A stretch of 64,000 nt of DNA from Nectonema munidae (GCA_030549495.1 JAUIRK010000633.1:124001-188000); one strand, 5' to 3'; positions 1 to 11,973 are shown, numbered from the stretch's first letter. A program made the numbers and translations. The notes: generated by a model from the sequence alone, not told the origin.

Positions 1-1430
1 AAATTAATAACCCAAACCAAAGATTTTTAATATTCAAATAAGAAGTCTTTATCCCAAATTTCATTATGAAAACTTAAAAAAATGAGTACCTGATGTCTTG
101 AACGTATGTCTTTGAAAGATGCTCTCTAGTTAGAAAGGATCCCAAATCATAGCATCTCTGGGACTTTACAAAGAAAAATATGTCATACCCAAAAAATTTT
201 TGGTATTATACTCAGCCATTAATTGCAAATGGCATTATATGTCTTACTTTCACAAACACTTTCAAAATATTTTTATATTTATGTGCATTTGAAAGATCAT
301 ACAATGGAGTGATATAAGCACTTAAACTTTCGAGACAATTGAGAAGCTACCTTAAGAACAGAAATAATTAGCAGTTTAATATAGGTGCCTGCCTTTTATA
401 TCAACAAAATGGGAAAAATATGAACTTAAAAAAAATAAACAGAAATTTTGAAGAAATAACTAATATGAAAACACAGGAAAGTAAAAGAAAAATTTTAATA
501 ATATATCGTGATAAATTGTATTTGAAACTAGATATTTAAACCTCCTTTTTTGCAAATAAAAAATGGTAAATGAGAACTGTTGATTATTCTGGCGGCGGAA
601 CAAAGCAGTTGCCCCTGAGTGCAGTTTTATGGAGACACAAACTTAGTTGTTACTTGATAAAAAATTATAAATAAAAAGTTTATTTGCTAAAATTCATTTA
701 AATTAGCAGTCAAACTTAAAATATAACTTGATTGATAAAGATTTATTGTGATGGTTATTATTTTGTTTTTTTAATTATAAGTTATATAGGGTTTGAAAAG
801 AGATGAAAAGTTTATTTTTCTTTTATAATGGTGAAACACATATAGTTTACATATTTTACCTATTTTATTTACATTCAAAAATATTAAAAATCAGTCAATA
901 CAGAAAAAATAAAAATGAATCTGGTTCAAAGGGGAGTAGTAGAAAAAGGCAGTGAAGTTTTTAAAGTAAAGTCAAATTATGAGAAATTTTTTAGCAATGC
1001 CATCACGAGATGAAGATGAAAATAAAGGTTTTCTTCTAAGTTTGTTTCTCATTTTTGTGAGTACTTAATTTATCCAATGCTAAAGAAAAGTTGTTATCTT
1101 TTTCTTCTTTGAAATCAGAACAAAAGTGATCTTTTTAAAGGTACAAATGGTGTAAGAATTTATTGAGAATCAACCTTTTTCAAAAAGAATATGCAAACAC
1201 CTATCTAGTGCAAACGATGTTTTAATTAATTTTTCGTTTGAAAAAATTGGATCAGCAATTTCGCCCGATTTGTTGTTATACTCTATAAAAAAAGTATGCT
1301 GTTTATTGTTTTTGCAATTTACTGTTTCCCGACAGACGCAGCTAACCAACATTGAATGTTTGAAAATCGCGGTGAATAAATAAACGTTTTGTAGATTTTA
1401 TTATGTTTATGATTTCGTGCTGCTACGTTT
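1..1430. other. AT-rich stretch, no gene recognised
   Basis: Low-complexity AT-rich DNA with no frame resembling a known protein on either strand. A short minus-strand open frame near 1170-1352 has no recognisable domain and is probably chance. Confidence 0.5.
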
Positions 1431-1436
1431 TAAAAT

Positions 1437-2040
1437 ATGTACAGTCGATCCAACTCAGTATCTTTTTTATCTAGTAAAATACAAAATGCACTTATTGAAT
1501 TATTAGGTAATCATCCTGAAAAAATCAAAAAAAGAAAACACTACTATATTATGTTTGACACATCTCCAGACGATTCATACAGAGGACAAATTTCCCAAGT
1601 TCTAAGATTTATTGATATTGACAATGAGACTAAAACTGCTATAGTAAAAAAAAGTTTTTATTGATTTAATCAGAATTAAAGAAAAAACGGTGAAAATTAA
1701 CAAACAAAATAATTTTAGAATTAGAAACTGACAGCCTTTATTTGAATTAATGTCGTGAACAGACCAACAACAATTCACCAAAATTGGCTGCTAATATTTC
1801 CCGTGTTCAAAAAAGAATATTGCAAAAAAATTCTAAGGCAATTTCTGTGAATTGTGATAAACATTCTTTAAATTTGGTTGGAGTGCATGCAGCATCAGAA
1901 AATGTTTTGGTTATATCATTTTTTGTATGCTTGATTTTTTCTATAAGTTTTTGCTAGATCGAATTGAAACAGCAGTGATTACAGTAAAAATGATTTTCTA
2001 TACAAGATGGAGTGCTAAACGTAATATTATTTATATTTTA
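1437..2040 (+). pseudogene. Decayed DUF4371/ZMYM1-type hAT transposase fragment
   Basis: Two blocks of one transposase lie on the plus strand in different frames. The first, 1437-1664, reads like the DUF4371 core: it has YYIMFDTSPDDSYRGQISQV followed by the acidic RFIDIDNETKT stretch. This matches the family pattern in which a 'MFDSTPD...QMSxVIRYV' segment precedes 'VKESFLGF'. The second, about 1782-1910, reads NISRVQKRILQKN, then CDKHSLNLVGVHAASENV, which matches the family's 'NMSGxYxGVQ...xxCxxHSLNLVG' segment. Stops and frameshifts separate the blocks, and both the N-terminal zinc finger and the C-terminal dimerisation region are missing. In the family this protein cuts and pastes hAT-type elements; this copy cannot. 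No terminal inverted repeats were found around it. Confidence 0.82.
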
Positions 2041-2049
2041 AAATAAAGA

Positions 2050-3330
2050 ATAGATGATATATCTGAGTTGTAAGATTTACCAGTGATACTTCTGTACAGG
2101 TGAACAGAAGAAGCGAAACAAATAGTTTAATACATAACACATATATTTTCAACTTTCTAACTTTGTTGTTTTTCAGACAATATTTTAGCTTCTATCGCTC
2201 TAGTACGGAAAACTTCTATGCTCAAGAAATAACTTCATTGAAGCACAATCGGCTATGTTTTGTTGTCACTGTTTTTAATTCTCTTAAATGGTCTTAAAAA
2301 ATTATTCCGTATAAAAATAATTAATTTGAAAAATACTTTAAAAGTAAAAGAAGATAATTTTTACTAAAAAATAGATGATAATGAATCATATTTGGATTTT
2401 AATTTGTATAAATTCCTTTTTTGAAACTATAACATTAATCTATTAAAAACGAGATTCTTATAAATCACTATACAAAAATTTGAACAATCTAAGAAAACCA
2501 TGATATCTTGCAAACCAATATTTAAGACTGTTCTTAAAATGAGAAATATCAAAATTTAAGTTAAAAAATTTTTCTTGAATAAATTTGTTTTTCTAAAACA
2601 ATACTTGTTAAGAAAATGGATGAATTTAAAGTTATAGTTAACCAATATGTAATTTGTCATATTATTGTTTCATTATTTATGAGTTGATCTAAGAGATTTT
2701 TCTTTAATTTTGTAGAATGATAAGTTATATTGTTAATTAAAAAAAGGATAATTTTTATAAAAAACAATAAATCTATTATTTATCGAATATATTCAACCAG
2801 TTCTGTATTTTAGATAGTGGTGTAAAGAGTGAATATTTATTTAATTTTACAATTTTTGCCTAAAAGGTTTTATTCCTATAGTTTTTAGGTTATTTATAAT
2901 TCATTCACTTGCAAATTTTTAGGTCTTTCATATACCTTGCAAAATTTAACCCGAAAGCCTTATTTTTATGCCATGACATCTTATAACATCATTATTTTAA
3001 ATTTCTAAACTAAAAGTTAACATTTTCAAAAAAATTTTAAATTATTCTTTCTATCAAGTTTATACCAAAAAATTCTTTAGCCAGAAAATATATTTATGGT
3101 TTTAAATATGTTCCGCGGTTGCCGATATCCGATACATTTCTAATCAAAGCACACATGAGCGACTATTTGGACTTATTTGACTTTAAACAAAGAATTTAAC
3201 ATGTGTGAGATACGGCTGGGGTGGTAACCGCGATTCTACTTCGAGTTAAGGCAAATTCCTAGTTATCTGACTTTGAGTCATTGGGAGTTAATTGTATATT
3301 GAATTTAGTGACTATATATCAATATTATAT
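2050..3330. other. AT-rich stretch, nothing recognised
   Basis: Continuous AT-rich sequence. Short open frames, such as the one near 2100-2297, show no domain or splice-site context. Confidence 0.45.
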
Positions 3331-3334
3331 ATAT

Positions 3335-3500
3335 ACGGTAAAGAACAGTTATAACGCGTTATCCTCTTGGCTCTCATTTTTTTTAATATTTTGTGGAATA
3401 AGAACCATGTAACTTTTACCAAACTATTATTTGAATGCATATATACATATATATGAGTTAAAGTCTTTCTGTTATATATTATTTGCAAGAAAGACACTTT
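3335..3500 (+). repeat. Dispersed repeat, copy 1 (related empty site)
   Basis: This block aligns by eye with 4785-4916 plus 5439-5475. Shared landmarks are GAACAGTTATAACGCG versus GAACCGTTATAAGGC, ATTTTGTGGA versus TGTTTTGTGCA, and ACTTTTACCAAACTATTA versus ACTTTTACCAAATTATTA. Both then run into a TGCATATA-rich stretch. Copy 1 lacks the element inserted in copy 2, so it serves as a related empty site. Confidence 0.7.
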
Positions 3501-3504
3501 GTTA

Positions 3505-4784
3505 AGAGCTTGTCACATCACGCCAAACGAAAAGCATGCAGTGTTGACTACAAACAATCGTGATTTTTGCAGTGTCAATTTTTTTAATTATAAATAAGCG
3601 CTTGACCTCTGGTTGTGAGCTCCTGCTACAAGCTGCAATTTGTTGAACCGGTTGACAGTGGTTAAGTACAAGTTAATATCTCAACCAAAAAAAATATAAC
3701 AATCGAGACCAAGCTCCAACTTTTTTTCATGATGTAGAGCAAGGTGTTGGCAGGTACAATTGACCCACAACTAGACAAGGCTATGTACAACTAGGTATTA
3801 CAGGAAATGAGTCCTGGTACCACTACAAGGTATCATATTTATTTTAGAATATAAATACTCACATCTTTACAAGCTATTCTATCCGCCACTAAAAATCTTC
3901 TCACTCAACCCATTCCGACCAAAGGTAGGCGTTTACGTTTCCACGAACTCTATCGTATACACAAAAAACTTCATTTCTAGCCGAAATATACCGATTACAC
4001 CGTGGCTACCGATTTTACGTCAACATTTCAAACATAACCATGAAAGATCAGGTGTAGAATGCCATCGAAACTTGGTGTAGAATGAATCTTCCTCTATTGT
4101 CTCCATGCCGCTGCTATAAATTAATTGTAATAAATTAGTTAAGTTGCTTGCTATAAAATTTCAACGTCACTTCCATGCCAATATAGTATTGATTATCCGA
4201 AAACGCTTAGGTCACTACAGTCATCTTTGAAGAAGCTACCTTCGGCGTGCACTTGAGCTGTTTGCCTCTGAACTTTCTCCTTCTTCTTTCAAGTCACGTT
4301 AAAAGATTTAATATTTTTATTTTAGAATGCAGAATGTATTTGTTTCTGTTTATATGCCCAAACATTTTGTGGACAGGTTATTTGTTAAGAGGCCGAAGAT
4401 TATTGATAGTACAAAAAGTTGGCTTGCTGAGGTTTTAAAATTAAAATCGCTATGAAATGAGGCAAGAGATATTTTTTAGAGAAATAGATATTTTTAATTA
4501 AATTTTTGTTTTATCGAATTTTCGGTACTATTAAGGATTTTGCTAGAAATGATTTTGACCTGATTAATCAATTTTTATCAAAAATAAATGTCATTACTCA
4601 GAATAAATAATAAAATAAACTTGTAAAATAAAGAAATTTATTAGATTTTGGGAATAAATAATCAGGGGCGTGGTCGTTTTTTAATAACACTCAGTTGATA
4701 CTCGCTTAGCCAAAAGACAAATGCCTTAGCCATTTGTCTAAACATAACCAATTTTTTAAAAAGCGAAATTTTGAGTAATAGGGC
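3505..4784. other. Unassigned stretch, slightly less AT-rich
   Basis: Between 3505 and 4240 the composition is more balanced than its surroundings and looks like old repeat DNA, but no protein domain, inverted ends or tRNA-like promoter could be assigned. 4240-4784 is plain AT-rich sequence. Confidence 0.4.
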
Positions 4785-5475
4785 GAAGAACCGTTATAAG
4801 GCAATATCACTTAAAACGCGGTATGCTCTTGACTCCTGTTTTCCCATGTTTTGTGCACTTAAGAAGATAAGCGACGCGTTACTTTTACCAAATTATTACC
4901 TGAGTGCATATACGTAGGGGCGTCATTTTAGAGGGGGGGGGGGGGGGGGGGTGGGCGAGGGGACAAATCCCCCCCCCCCCCCCCCCCCACTTTTGAAAAA
5001 AAAGGAAAAGTCCCCTACACTTTTTGAAAGAAAATACGATATTTTTCACAGTTATTTTTATATACATAAATAGAAATTGACACAGCATATATATAAAGGA
5101 GTTATATTTTAGATTGATACCTATAAAAATGTCTAATATGTTCTTCACAAGAAACACATGTTTTTTGTGAAGACGATTTAATATTTGTTTTGAAAGATGT
5201 GAATATATATATTCAATTATCTGTGAAATGTCTGAATTGGACAACAGTGAATATTCAAGATTGATTTAGATATGGAAAAAAGTATATATTTTTTTAATAT
5301 TTATATTTAAAAACATAAAAAAAGTATTAGTTATTACGAATGTGTCGTTTAATTTTTCCTAAATCTAATTTTGTAAGTTTAAAAAAATTTTGTTTTCAAG
5401 AATGTCCCCCCTACTTTTAAGATATCAGCGAGGCCCATGCATATACGTATATGTGTAAAGCTTTTTTCTTGATTG
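4785..5475 (+). repeat. Dispersed repeat, copy 2, interrupted by a MITE
   Basis: Second copy of the repeat at 3335-3500. It aligns up to the GCATATACGTA at 4906-4916 and resumes at the identical GCATATACGTA at 5439-5449, with TATGTGTAAAG following. The intervening sequence is the inserted element described separately. Confidence 0.7.
4917..5438. mobile_element. hAT-like MITE with long G- and C-runs
   Basis: An insertion of about 520 bp flanked by the direct repeat GCATATACGTA (4906-4916 and 5439-5449), which contains the target-site duplication. Its ends are loosely inverted: GGGGCGTC at the left, and GAGGCCCAT at the right, which reads ATGGGCCTC on the other strand. A run of about 18 G (4934-4951) and a run of about 19 C (4970-4988) lie near the left end and could fold on each other. 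It has no coding capacity; a minus-strand frame through the G/C runs is an artefact of homopolymer translation. The related copy at 3335-3500 shows the site without the insert. Confidence 0.75.
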
Positions 5476-6221
5476 AAACAAAGAAATATTTTGTATAATT
5501 TATATGACGGTTGTATTCTGCAAAATAATTTATATAATTAGCTATAAATTTTGGATGTCAAACAAAGTTCAAATTCTCTTCCCACTCTTTGGAAGTCACA
5601 GAAATAATTTTAATCTTTCCCACAGATAGTATGGTAGAAAATGGATTTAGTGATGTAAATGAGAGTTTAAGTAGTGAAAAAAGCTAATGAATACTGAATG
5701 CACTAAGTCTGATTTTTCAAAACTGAAAGTAAATTTTTTAAACCAAGAAGAATCGGAATTGGCCCTTATTTGGAAATTGGTATCATAGTCGAAATCGTAT
5801 AACATTTTAGTATCTTCCTGTCACTAAAAATTTGTTTCCTCGCTTTAAATCCTTTCTTGTCACCTAGTTCCGCGACTTATTTGAATAAAAATGAGATGAC
5901 ATCAAACAGAAGCAAGATTTGTCTTATCTAAATATAATTATCAAAAAGAGCATGTATTTCTAGAAATATTTTCCGCTCACGGAGGAACAGATTTTTTAAC
6001 TTGTATAGATAAAAGTAATCATTTTTCATAAAAAAATTAATTCTTATTTACTTTTTTAAGGTTATTAATATGCGAAACGAAGTTAAAAAAGAAAAGTCCC
6101 ATTTTATCATGTCTTTGGTTCGAAAGTTGAAATTTTATAAAGGAAAGATGTAAGATTATTTGTCTTCAAAAATACTGACCCTTAGTTATACTTATATTGC
6201 CTCATGTGCTCATATTTTACC
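5476..6221. other. AT-rich stretch, nothing recognised
   Basis: No coding, RNA or repeat feature identified before the R1 repeat begins. Confidence 0.4.
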
Positions 6222-6639
6222 CAGGGGCGCACATCCGGGGGGCGAAGTTTTCGGGGGGGGGGGGGGGGGCGAAATTTTTTATAAGTAAGAGTTGCTTTAA
6301 AACTTCTTTATAAAACATGTATGATGAGCGCATTATGGGATGTAATGATCATTCGAATATACATGATAATTTAAGATAAGAGAATAAAAGAAGGAATGAA
6401 GACTTTCGAGTCATCATGACAAGCTGCTCTGAAATTCCTATCAAAAATATTTTACAAACGATGTGAGAGCTATATAATAATAATAATCCATTGTTTCAAT
6501 ATGCACACAATAAGTAAACAATGTTTATCACAGTGTCTCGCCTTGTAGTATTTTTGAGCAAAATGTTGTGATCCACCAGATTTTTCTCATCTTCTGTCAC
6601 AGTGAATTCTATTTCTCCTTCCACTTTCTCTGCTAAAAC

Positions 6640-6725
6640 TCAATCATCTCTCATCCAAGCTCTCTTCTCTCACTCAAGCTCTCTTCTCTTGTTCAAGCTC
6701 TCCTATCTCATTTAGCTCTTTTCTC
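6640..6725 (+). repeat. CT-rich short tandem repeat inside R1
   Basis: About four imperfect units built on AAGCTCTCTTCTCT, about 22 bp each. The same tract on the opposite strand is in copy B near 26680-26770. Confidence 0.75.
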
Positions 6726-7414
6726 TCTAATTTGTATTTAGAGTTAAATTAAAAATAATTTTATTTTATCTCATTATAAACTAGTTCTTAGCGGAATATA
6801 AGTTCAATATTTTCAGAACCTTTTTTCATGATACCAAAGTTCAGCTATTCAAATAAATCACAGAGATTTTTGGTAAAAATTTAGTTCCATCAATACACCA
6901 AACATTTGCAAAAATGAAAATTTGTTTGTTTTTAAATGAGAGAAAAATAGTTTTCAATCGTTACAATTTTATATCAATGAATATTGTCAGACTCGCGTTA
7001 AAAATTTTTTCCAACAAAGGTCACTTAATCTTTATCAGTACGTTTTTTTTTACATTTTGTAACATTTGAAAACTTTAATTTTTTCAAGTCAAGGATTTTT
7101 TTTTCAATTGCTATTTGTGAATGAATATTTTGACTAGCTATTCACTTTAAAAGCAAGAATACTCTATTTGCTTAATATTTGAGCAGAGATATTTTTTATA
7201 ATGTTCGATTGTTAAATTTTGTAATTAACACTACATAATTAATTAAATCTTTTTTTTATGAAAATTTGTTGATTATTATAATAAAAATATAATATCGAAA
7301 CAAAATGTTTCAGTTGTTAAAAATGCACTTGATCTATTTATGACAGCTATCAGAATTTTATTTGTAGACAGAGAAATAGTCAAAAAAACGCAATGATTTT
7401 CTTGCTCTGTTATA

Positions 7415-9837
7415 CAGTGGAGCCCGCTTATTGTCATACCCTCCGTGTATGAATAAATTATGACATAATCCGGGATATTCTAATATCCGGGCTTAGCTAT
7501 TTTCATGATTATGGTGGTTATAACGATTTAACTGTGCGTGGTTATACATGTAGGGGCCTACACTGATAAGTGGCAACACGATGGTTAACAATTAAAACAA
7601 GTATTTATTACATTTTTCAGACATTATTATCACAATATACAAATAAAAGAATAAAAAATTTATTTAGTATTACTTTTTTCATACATTATTTATTAAATTG
7701 TACAAATAAAAAATATATACACACGCATTGACAAGTAGGCCTAAACAATCCATGAGGTAAGTTTTTTTTTCATTTGAAGCTGTGGATCTGCGAATTGTCT
7801 ATTTAGATTTAAAAAAGTCTGTTATGCAGGTCTGTTTGGCAGATGCCAGAGTGTAGAAGGTGGTGAGATCGTGGCCGATGGCTTCCAGATAGGCACGCAC
7901 AGATGACAGGCCGTCGAGGGCAACATGGGCCTTTGGTGGTGGAGGCAGTTCATCTGACTCATCGTCACTGTCAGCAGTGGGGCAGACATCTGGCTGGCGT
8001 ACTGTGTCACAGATGTCGTCATCTGTCAAGACCCCATGGCACTCAGTCTGGGAATCCACGTCCACGTAGGCCTGGAACTCTTCTGTTGTCATCCCATCTG
8101 GTGCCTGGACCTGGTGGTCTGCAGTGGGAGCATCTGGAGCAGAGGGGATGCGGAAGCCGGCCTGGGCAAAGCAGTTTGCCACACTGGACTGTTTTACATC
8201 CTGCCATGCCACTTTCACCATGTGCATAGCATCCAGGACTGTAAACTTGCGGGCGAAGGTGCTGGCAGAGAACTCAGCTTCACCTGCGTCGATGTATGCA
8301 ACAATCTTCTGGACCACCTTCTTCCTGTAGAGTGCCTTCAGGTTTCGGATGATCCCCATGCCACATGGCTGCATGATGGAGGTCGTGTTGGGCGGCAGGA
8401 AGAAGAGGCGAATGTGGGGAAGGTCATCTGCTGCATCCTTGGGGTGAGCCGAGTAGTTGTCGAGGACAAGGGCAATGTGTCGCCCCTGCCAGGCCATGTC
8501 ACCTTTCAAAGTCTCTTAGCCAGTCTCGAAACAGGTTGCCAGTCATCCATGCGTTTTTATTGTTCATGTATGGGACTGGAAGCTGGGGGACTCCTCTAAA
8601 GCACCTGGGCTTGGCACTTTTGCCAACCACCAGTAGAGGACGCTTGTCACTGCCGTCCATGTTGGCAGTGACGAGGGCGGTGAGACGCTCCTTGACCTTC
8701 TTGCTGCATCTGCCAAGGTGCCGTCAGGTAGGGCACGGAAGTAGATTCCCGTCTCATCTGCGTTGTAGACGTCACAGGGTTCATACTTCTCAAGCAGCTC
8801 GGGCAGCACAGTTGAAAACCATGTGTCTTTTTATATTTGATCGAGAAACGGTCCTTCCAACGGCAGATCCAGCCATTGGTTGCCTTGAAATCGTCCTTTC
8901 CTAGGTTGGCAGCGAGCTGGTTGGCCTTCTCCTCCAGGACTGCAGTGGTGATGGACAGCCATGGGTACGGGCATCCACGAACCAGGTGTAAAGGGCCGTC
9001 TCGACGTCAGCTGCCTTGCCAGTCCGCATGCGCATACGGTTGCCGTTCTTGTTCTACTCAGCATCTTGCAGGATCTGGGACTTCTTGCTGAGAATTTTTA
9101 AAATGGTGGACTGTGAAACACCATACGTTTTGGACAATTAAGTTTGTGATTGGCTAGATGACCACTTTATGATCTCCAGCTTCTGGGCAAGGGACAAGTC
9201 ATTTCGCTTACGTTTAGCACTCATGATTAAAAACTGAAGAATAGCTTAGCACAGTGTCCGTAACAATAGAGCAGATCGGCAAATGTTGTTTTGATTGGGA
9301 AGTTTATTTAAGATCAAAAGGATGCATCCTTTCAAGACCTGTGTGTGTTGCTATGCGTGCGTGGGTGCATGTGCGAAGCTTCGTGATCACAATGTTGCTT
9401 TCGTGATCACATGTGATTTATCGACGCATTAACCTGTCAGAAGTCTCACCAAATGGTTAAAGCCAAATGATTTTTAACGGGAAAGTGCGACCATGCGCGA
9501 ACACTCATCATGGTGATGCTTATCGATAACATCGTCATGGTCATGGTTAATTAAGGGATTAGACTTTGATGTAACTTATTGGTGCATTACTGTTGGTTTA
9601 GTGATAAGATAGGAGTTCAAGTTGATGAAAAAATGCGTGTATCGGCGCGATAATCCTGCAAAATGTTATTCTAAAAATTAATTTTGGCTAATTTTCTATG
9701 ACAATAAACGGGAATATCTATGACATTAAACGAGCAAATTTCTATGTTTTGTATAGGAAATGGTTTGGGATTTCAATATTTTATGACAATAAACGGGATA
9801 TTCTATAAAACGGTATGATATTAAGTGGGCACTACTG
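7415..9837 (-). mobile_element. GC-rich pogo/Tigger transposon inserted in R1
   Basis: A 2,423-bp element with TA on both sides (7413-7414 and 9838-9839). Inverted ends are CAGTGGAGCCCGCTTATTG at the left and, on the other strand, CAGTAGTGCCCACTTAATA at the right. R1 copy B shows the uninterrupted target: its sequence passes from the CGCAATGATTTTCTT block straight into GATTTATGTTAGTTT. The central 1.4 kb is markedly GC-rich (over half G+C by eye) while the host and the element's own ends are AT-rich. Such a compositional step is unusual for a resident transposon and suggests arrival from a GC-richer genome. The transposase lies on the minus strand and is broken. Confidence 0.93.
7799..9224 (-). 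pseudogene. Tigger (TIGD-like) DDE transposase, broken
   Basis: Reading begins at the ATG at 9222-9224, MSAKRKRNDLSLAQKLEI, which opens the CENP-B/psq-type helix-turn-helix typical of Tigger proteins. An in-frame stop follows shortly, then the frame resumes with KTYGVSQSTILKIL and later jumps frame several times. The central domain has the first catalytic Asp in YNADETG (about 8770) and the second in LVLDNYSAHPKDA (about 8455). The third should lie in 'QPxDxGIIRNLK', but here it reads MQPCGMGIIRNLK, so the acidic residue is replaced by Gly. The last 236 codons (7799-8509) are open and end with an acidic tail and ITDFFKSK. Family role: cut-and-paste transposition at TA sites. This copy is inactive, through stops, frameshifts and the lost third Asp. 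Plus-strand open frames across it are shadows. Confidence 0.9.
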
Positions 9838-10199
9838 TACTATGATTTATGTTAGTTTAAATAGTTTTTTTATGATTTTGTGTTCTTAGATTTAAATAAT
9901 TTTATGAAAAGTGATTAAACTACCGTTTTTTGTATACTATGATTTCTTACAAAATGTAAAAAATACAAGCATTACTAAATCACCCTAAAGGGTTAGCTAC
10001 TTCAACGTTGGCTTTTGCTGCTTATAAAAACTTGAAAATATCAAATAAACTCATTTTTATGCCTCCTATTATTTTGAAATTATTCTGAGAACAGACAGTT
10101 TCATTTTAAAATAGTCAAAATTGCTTTATTAGTTTATTTTGTCTCCTTTCTCTCTTATGTTAATTATGCAGCAAATTTTTCAATTTTGAGTATGAAGTA

Positions 10200-10345
10200 A
10201 GGTAACCGTGGGTGTGTTTTCATTGACAAGGCACTGATGTACCGCTTATGTCAAGCTATGAACAAATTGGTATTGATGAGGAATCGAATCCAGAGGCTTC
10301 CGTGCTGGGTCCATCAACTCAACCAACCTGCCATGCCACCCATAG
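10200..10345 (-). repeat. tRNA-derived SINE-like unit, copy 1
   Basis: On the minus strand a promoter-like head has GGTTGGTTGAG, then GGATTCGATTCC, an RNA polymerase III B-box-like motif. A conserved body with TTTGTTCATAGCTTGACATA and GTGCCTTGTCAATG follows. Related copies sit at 25291-25440, 53480-53620, 59868-59970 and 61745-61830. This copy is embedded in R1 copy A. Confidence 0.7.
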
Positions 10346-10359
10346 AGTATGCTGTATGG

Positions 10360-10756
10360 CATGGGTTGGGAACCTATGGCTTGCGAGCCAGACATGGCTC
10401 TTTTGATGACTGCATCTGGCTCTCAGATAAATTAGGTGGCCTTCAGGATAAAGGGAGGTATTGCGATAATGCTTATCCTTCTTGCCAATTCTACACTCTC
10501 TTAATTTCGTCATCATTACGAATCACGACGACACAAATAAAGCTGATGATGATGCAGACTTTGCTTATTAATAAATAACTTCGATAAAACAATGTTGTTT
10601 AAAATAAATTCAGAGTCTTATTATACTATAAAATTGTTGGTCTTCTTTTCCATTTAGTTGTAATCAGTATTTAAAAATATATATGGCTCTCAGAAGATTA
10701 GATTTTAAAATATGTGTTTTTTGGGCTCTTTTAGACAAAAAGGTTCCCGGCCCTTG
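10360..10756. mobile_element. hAT MITE (397 bp) in R1 copy A
   Basis: Target duplications CTGTATGG (10352-10359) and CTGTAGGG (10757-10764) differ at one base. Ends are CATGGGTTGGGAACCT and, on the opposite strand, CAAGGGCCGGGAACCT: 16-bp inverted repeats of the type used by Charlie/SPIN-like hAT elements. The motif CTTGCGAGCCA close to the left end also fits that group. R1 copy B lacks the insert. No coding capacity. Confidence 0.92.
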
Positions 10757-10915
10757 CTGTAGGGGATACGTCAAATTAGTTTTCAAGGAACTTAAGTGCT
10801 GTAAAATTTTTTAGTTTTTTGTTGAAGCTCTATAACTTTTTCTGATAGCCTTTTTTTCCTTAAAAGTTATTATAAAAGGCAAATCATTGCAAAAGGTTAA
10901 AAGTTGTTATTTTAA

Positions 10916-11749
10916 AAACATGTTAACCAATCGTTGTTTGGTTTGCCTGCCCCCGTTGTGAATCATACATGCTTTCCATACATTTTCAAACAGTCTTTTT
11001 TATTCCACCTTATGATGTTTTTATCAATCCCTTGACATTTTGAAGCAGTTCTTGATAAGATTTTTAATTCTTCCTTAAATTTGATATAAAAAAGATCTTT
11101 TTGTATTGGAAGCTTTTTCCAATACCATTAAAATTTTTAACATATTTTTGGAATTTTTGATATAGCAAATAATTATGCGCTATCCTTAAATTTCTCATAT
11201 TGTGCGGGATTAGGTCAAGAATGATATGTTTAATTAAGATATTAAAAGACACCAGATTAAAATTTTTTAGCTCAACCATATTTTTTTTAATTATTTTTTA
11301 AGATGATGCCATCAATGGTTTTTTTAAAGATGTCAAAAAAGCAATTAATTTAATTAATTTGTTTGGAATTTTTTGTTGAGTAAAAATTAAGTAAAATGTA
11401 CAAATATAAAATAAAATTTTATGGCCTAAAATCGAAATAAGTAAAATATATTTAAAAAATTTAAAAAAGTTGTGAATTAGCCTATTAAAAAATTCTAAAA
11501 ACAAATTTCCAAAAAACTAATTAAAATTAAAAAAAAATTTCTAAGCAAAAATTTTAAAGATATTTATGCCCAACCTTAACCCACGAGGTTCCAACTTGTA
11601 AAAATAAATAATTTGCCAATTAATAAAAATTACCGACTGATCGTATTCGACTATAGTTCTTATCGGTGCATCTCTAGTTCCAAGCATATTTTTAAGTGTC
11701 CATTATTCTAAACAAACAACTTATACCTTATATCAATATTAATTTACAT
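10916..11749. other. AT-rich stretch, nothing firmly recognised
   Basis: A minus-strand frame around 11020-11280 with FQKYVKNFNGIGKSFQYKK and a further related stretch looks coding-like, but matches no family I can name and is interrupted. The rest is AT-rich. Confidence 0.35.
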
Positions 11750-11973
11750 CATGGGCGTACATTCGGAGGTGGGGCGAAAAGCTTTTATAGAAAACTTAAG
11801 TTATGCCTGCTAAATCTCTCTCTTTCACGAAAAAGAAAAAAAGATGGACACATTCAATTTAAATCTAAAATTATCTTGATAGTGACTAAATTCTCACATA
11901 TTGCTCCCCCCCCCCCCCCTTCCCCCAATAATTTTGGATTTTCTCAAACTAGTGTATATGCGTTATGTAATTA
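11750..11973. mobile_element. MITE of the CAGGGGCG/poly-C type
   Basis: The left end, CATGGGCGTACATTCGGAGG, resembles the left end of the MITE at 14303-14537 (CAGGGGCGCACATACGGAGG). A C-run of about 14 lies near 11906-11920. The right end, TTTGGATTTTCTCAAACTAG then TGTATATGCG, recurs inverted at about 24757-24800. No clear target duplication was found, so the right boundary is approximate. Confidence 0.55.

Larger units (their letters stand above)
6222..10915 (+). mobile_element. R1 repeat, copy A (hAT-like, non-autonomous, nested)
   Basis: A dispersed repeat matching 25068-27087 in the opposite orientation. Its left end, CAGGGGCGCACATCC plus a G-run, follows ATTTTACC, the expected position of an 8-bp target duplication. 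Shared blocks are 6470-6730 (the CT-rich tandem AAGCTCTCTTCTCT and the TATAATAATAATAATCCATTG stretch), 7140-7414, 9838-9860, 9985-10350 and 10765-10915. Two younger elements split it: a Tigger at 7415-9837 and a hAT MITE at 10360-10756. A SINE-like block at 10200-10345 is present in both copies and so predates their dispersal. The right terminus is not preserved: similarity to copy B fades near 10915, before the terminal CAG-type end seen there. No protein is encoded by R1 itself. Confidence 0.8.

Noticed and set aside
4885-5244. Minus-strand frame with Gly- and Pro-runs
   Set aside because: Produced by translating G/C homopolymers in a MITE; no domain.
7822-9091. Several plus- and minus-strand open frames overlapping the GC-rich Tigger
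   Set aside because: They are shadows of the transposase in a GC-rich region where stops are rare; none has a domain.
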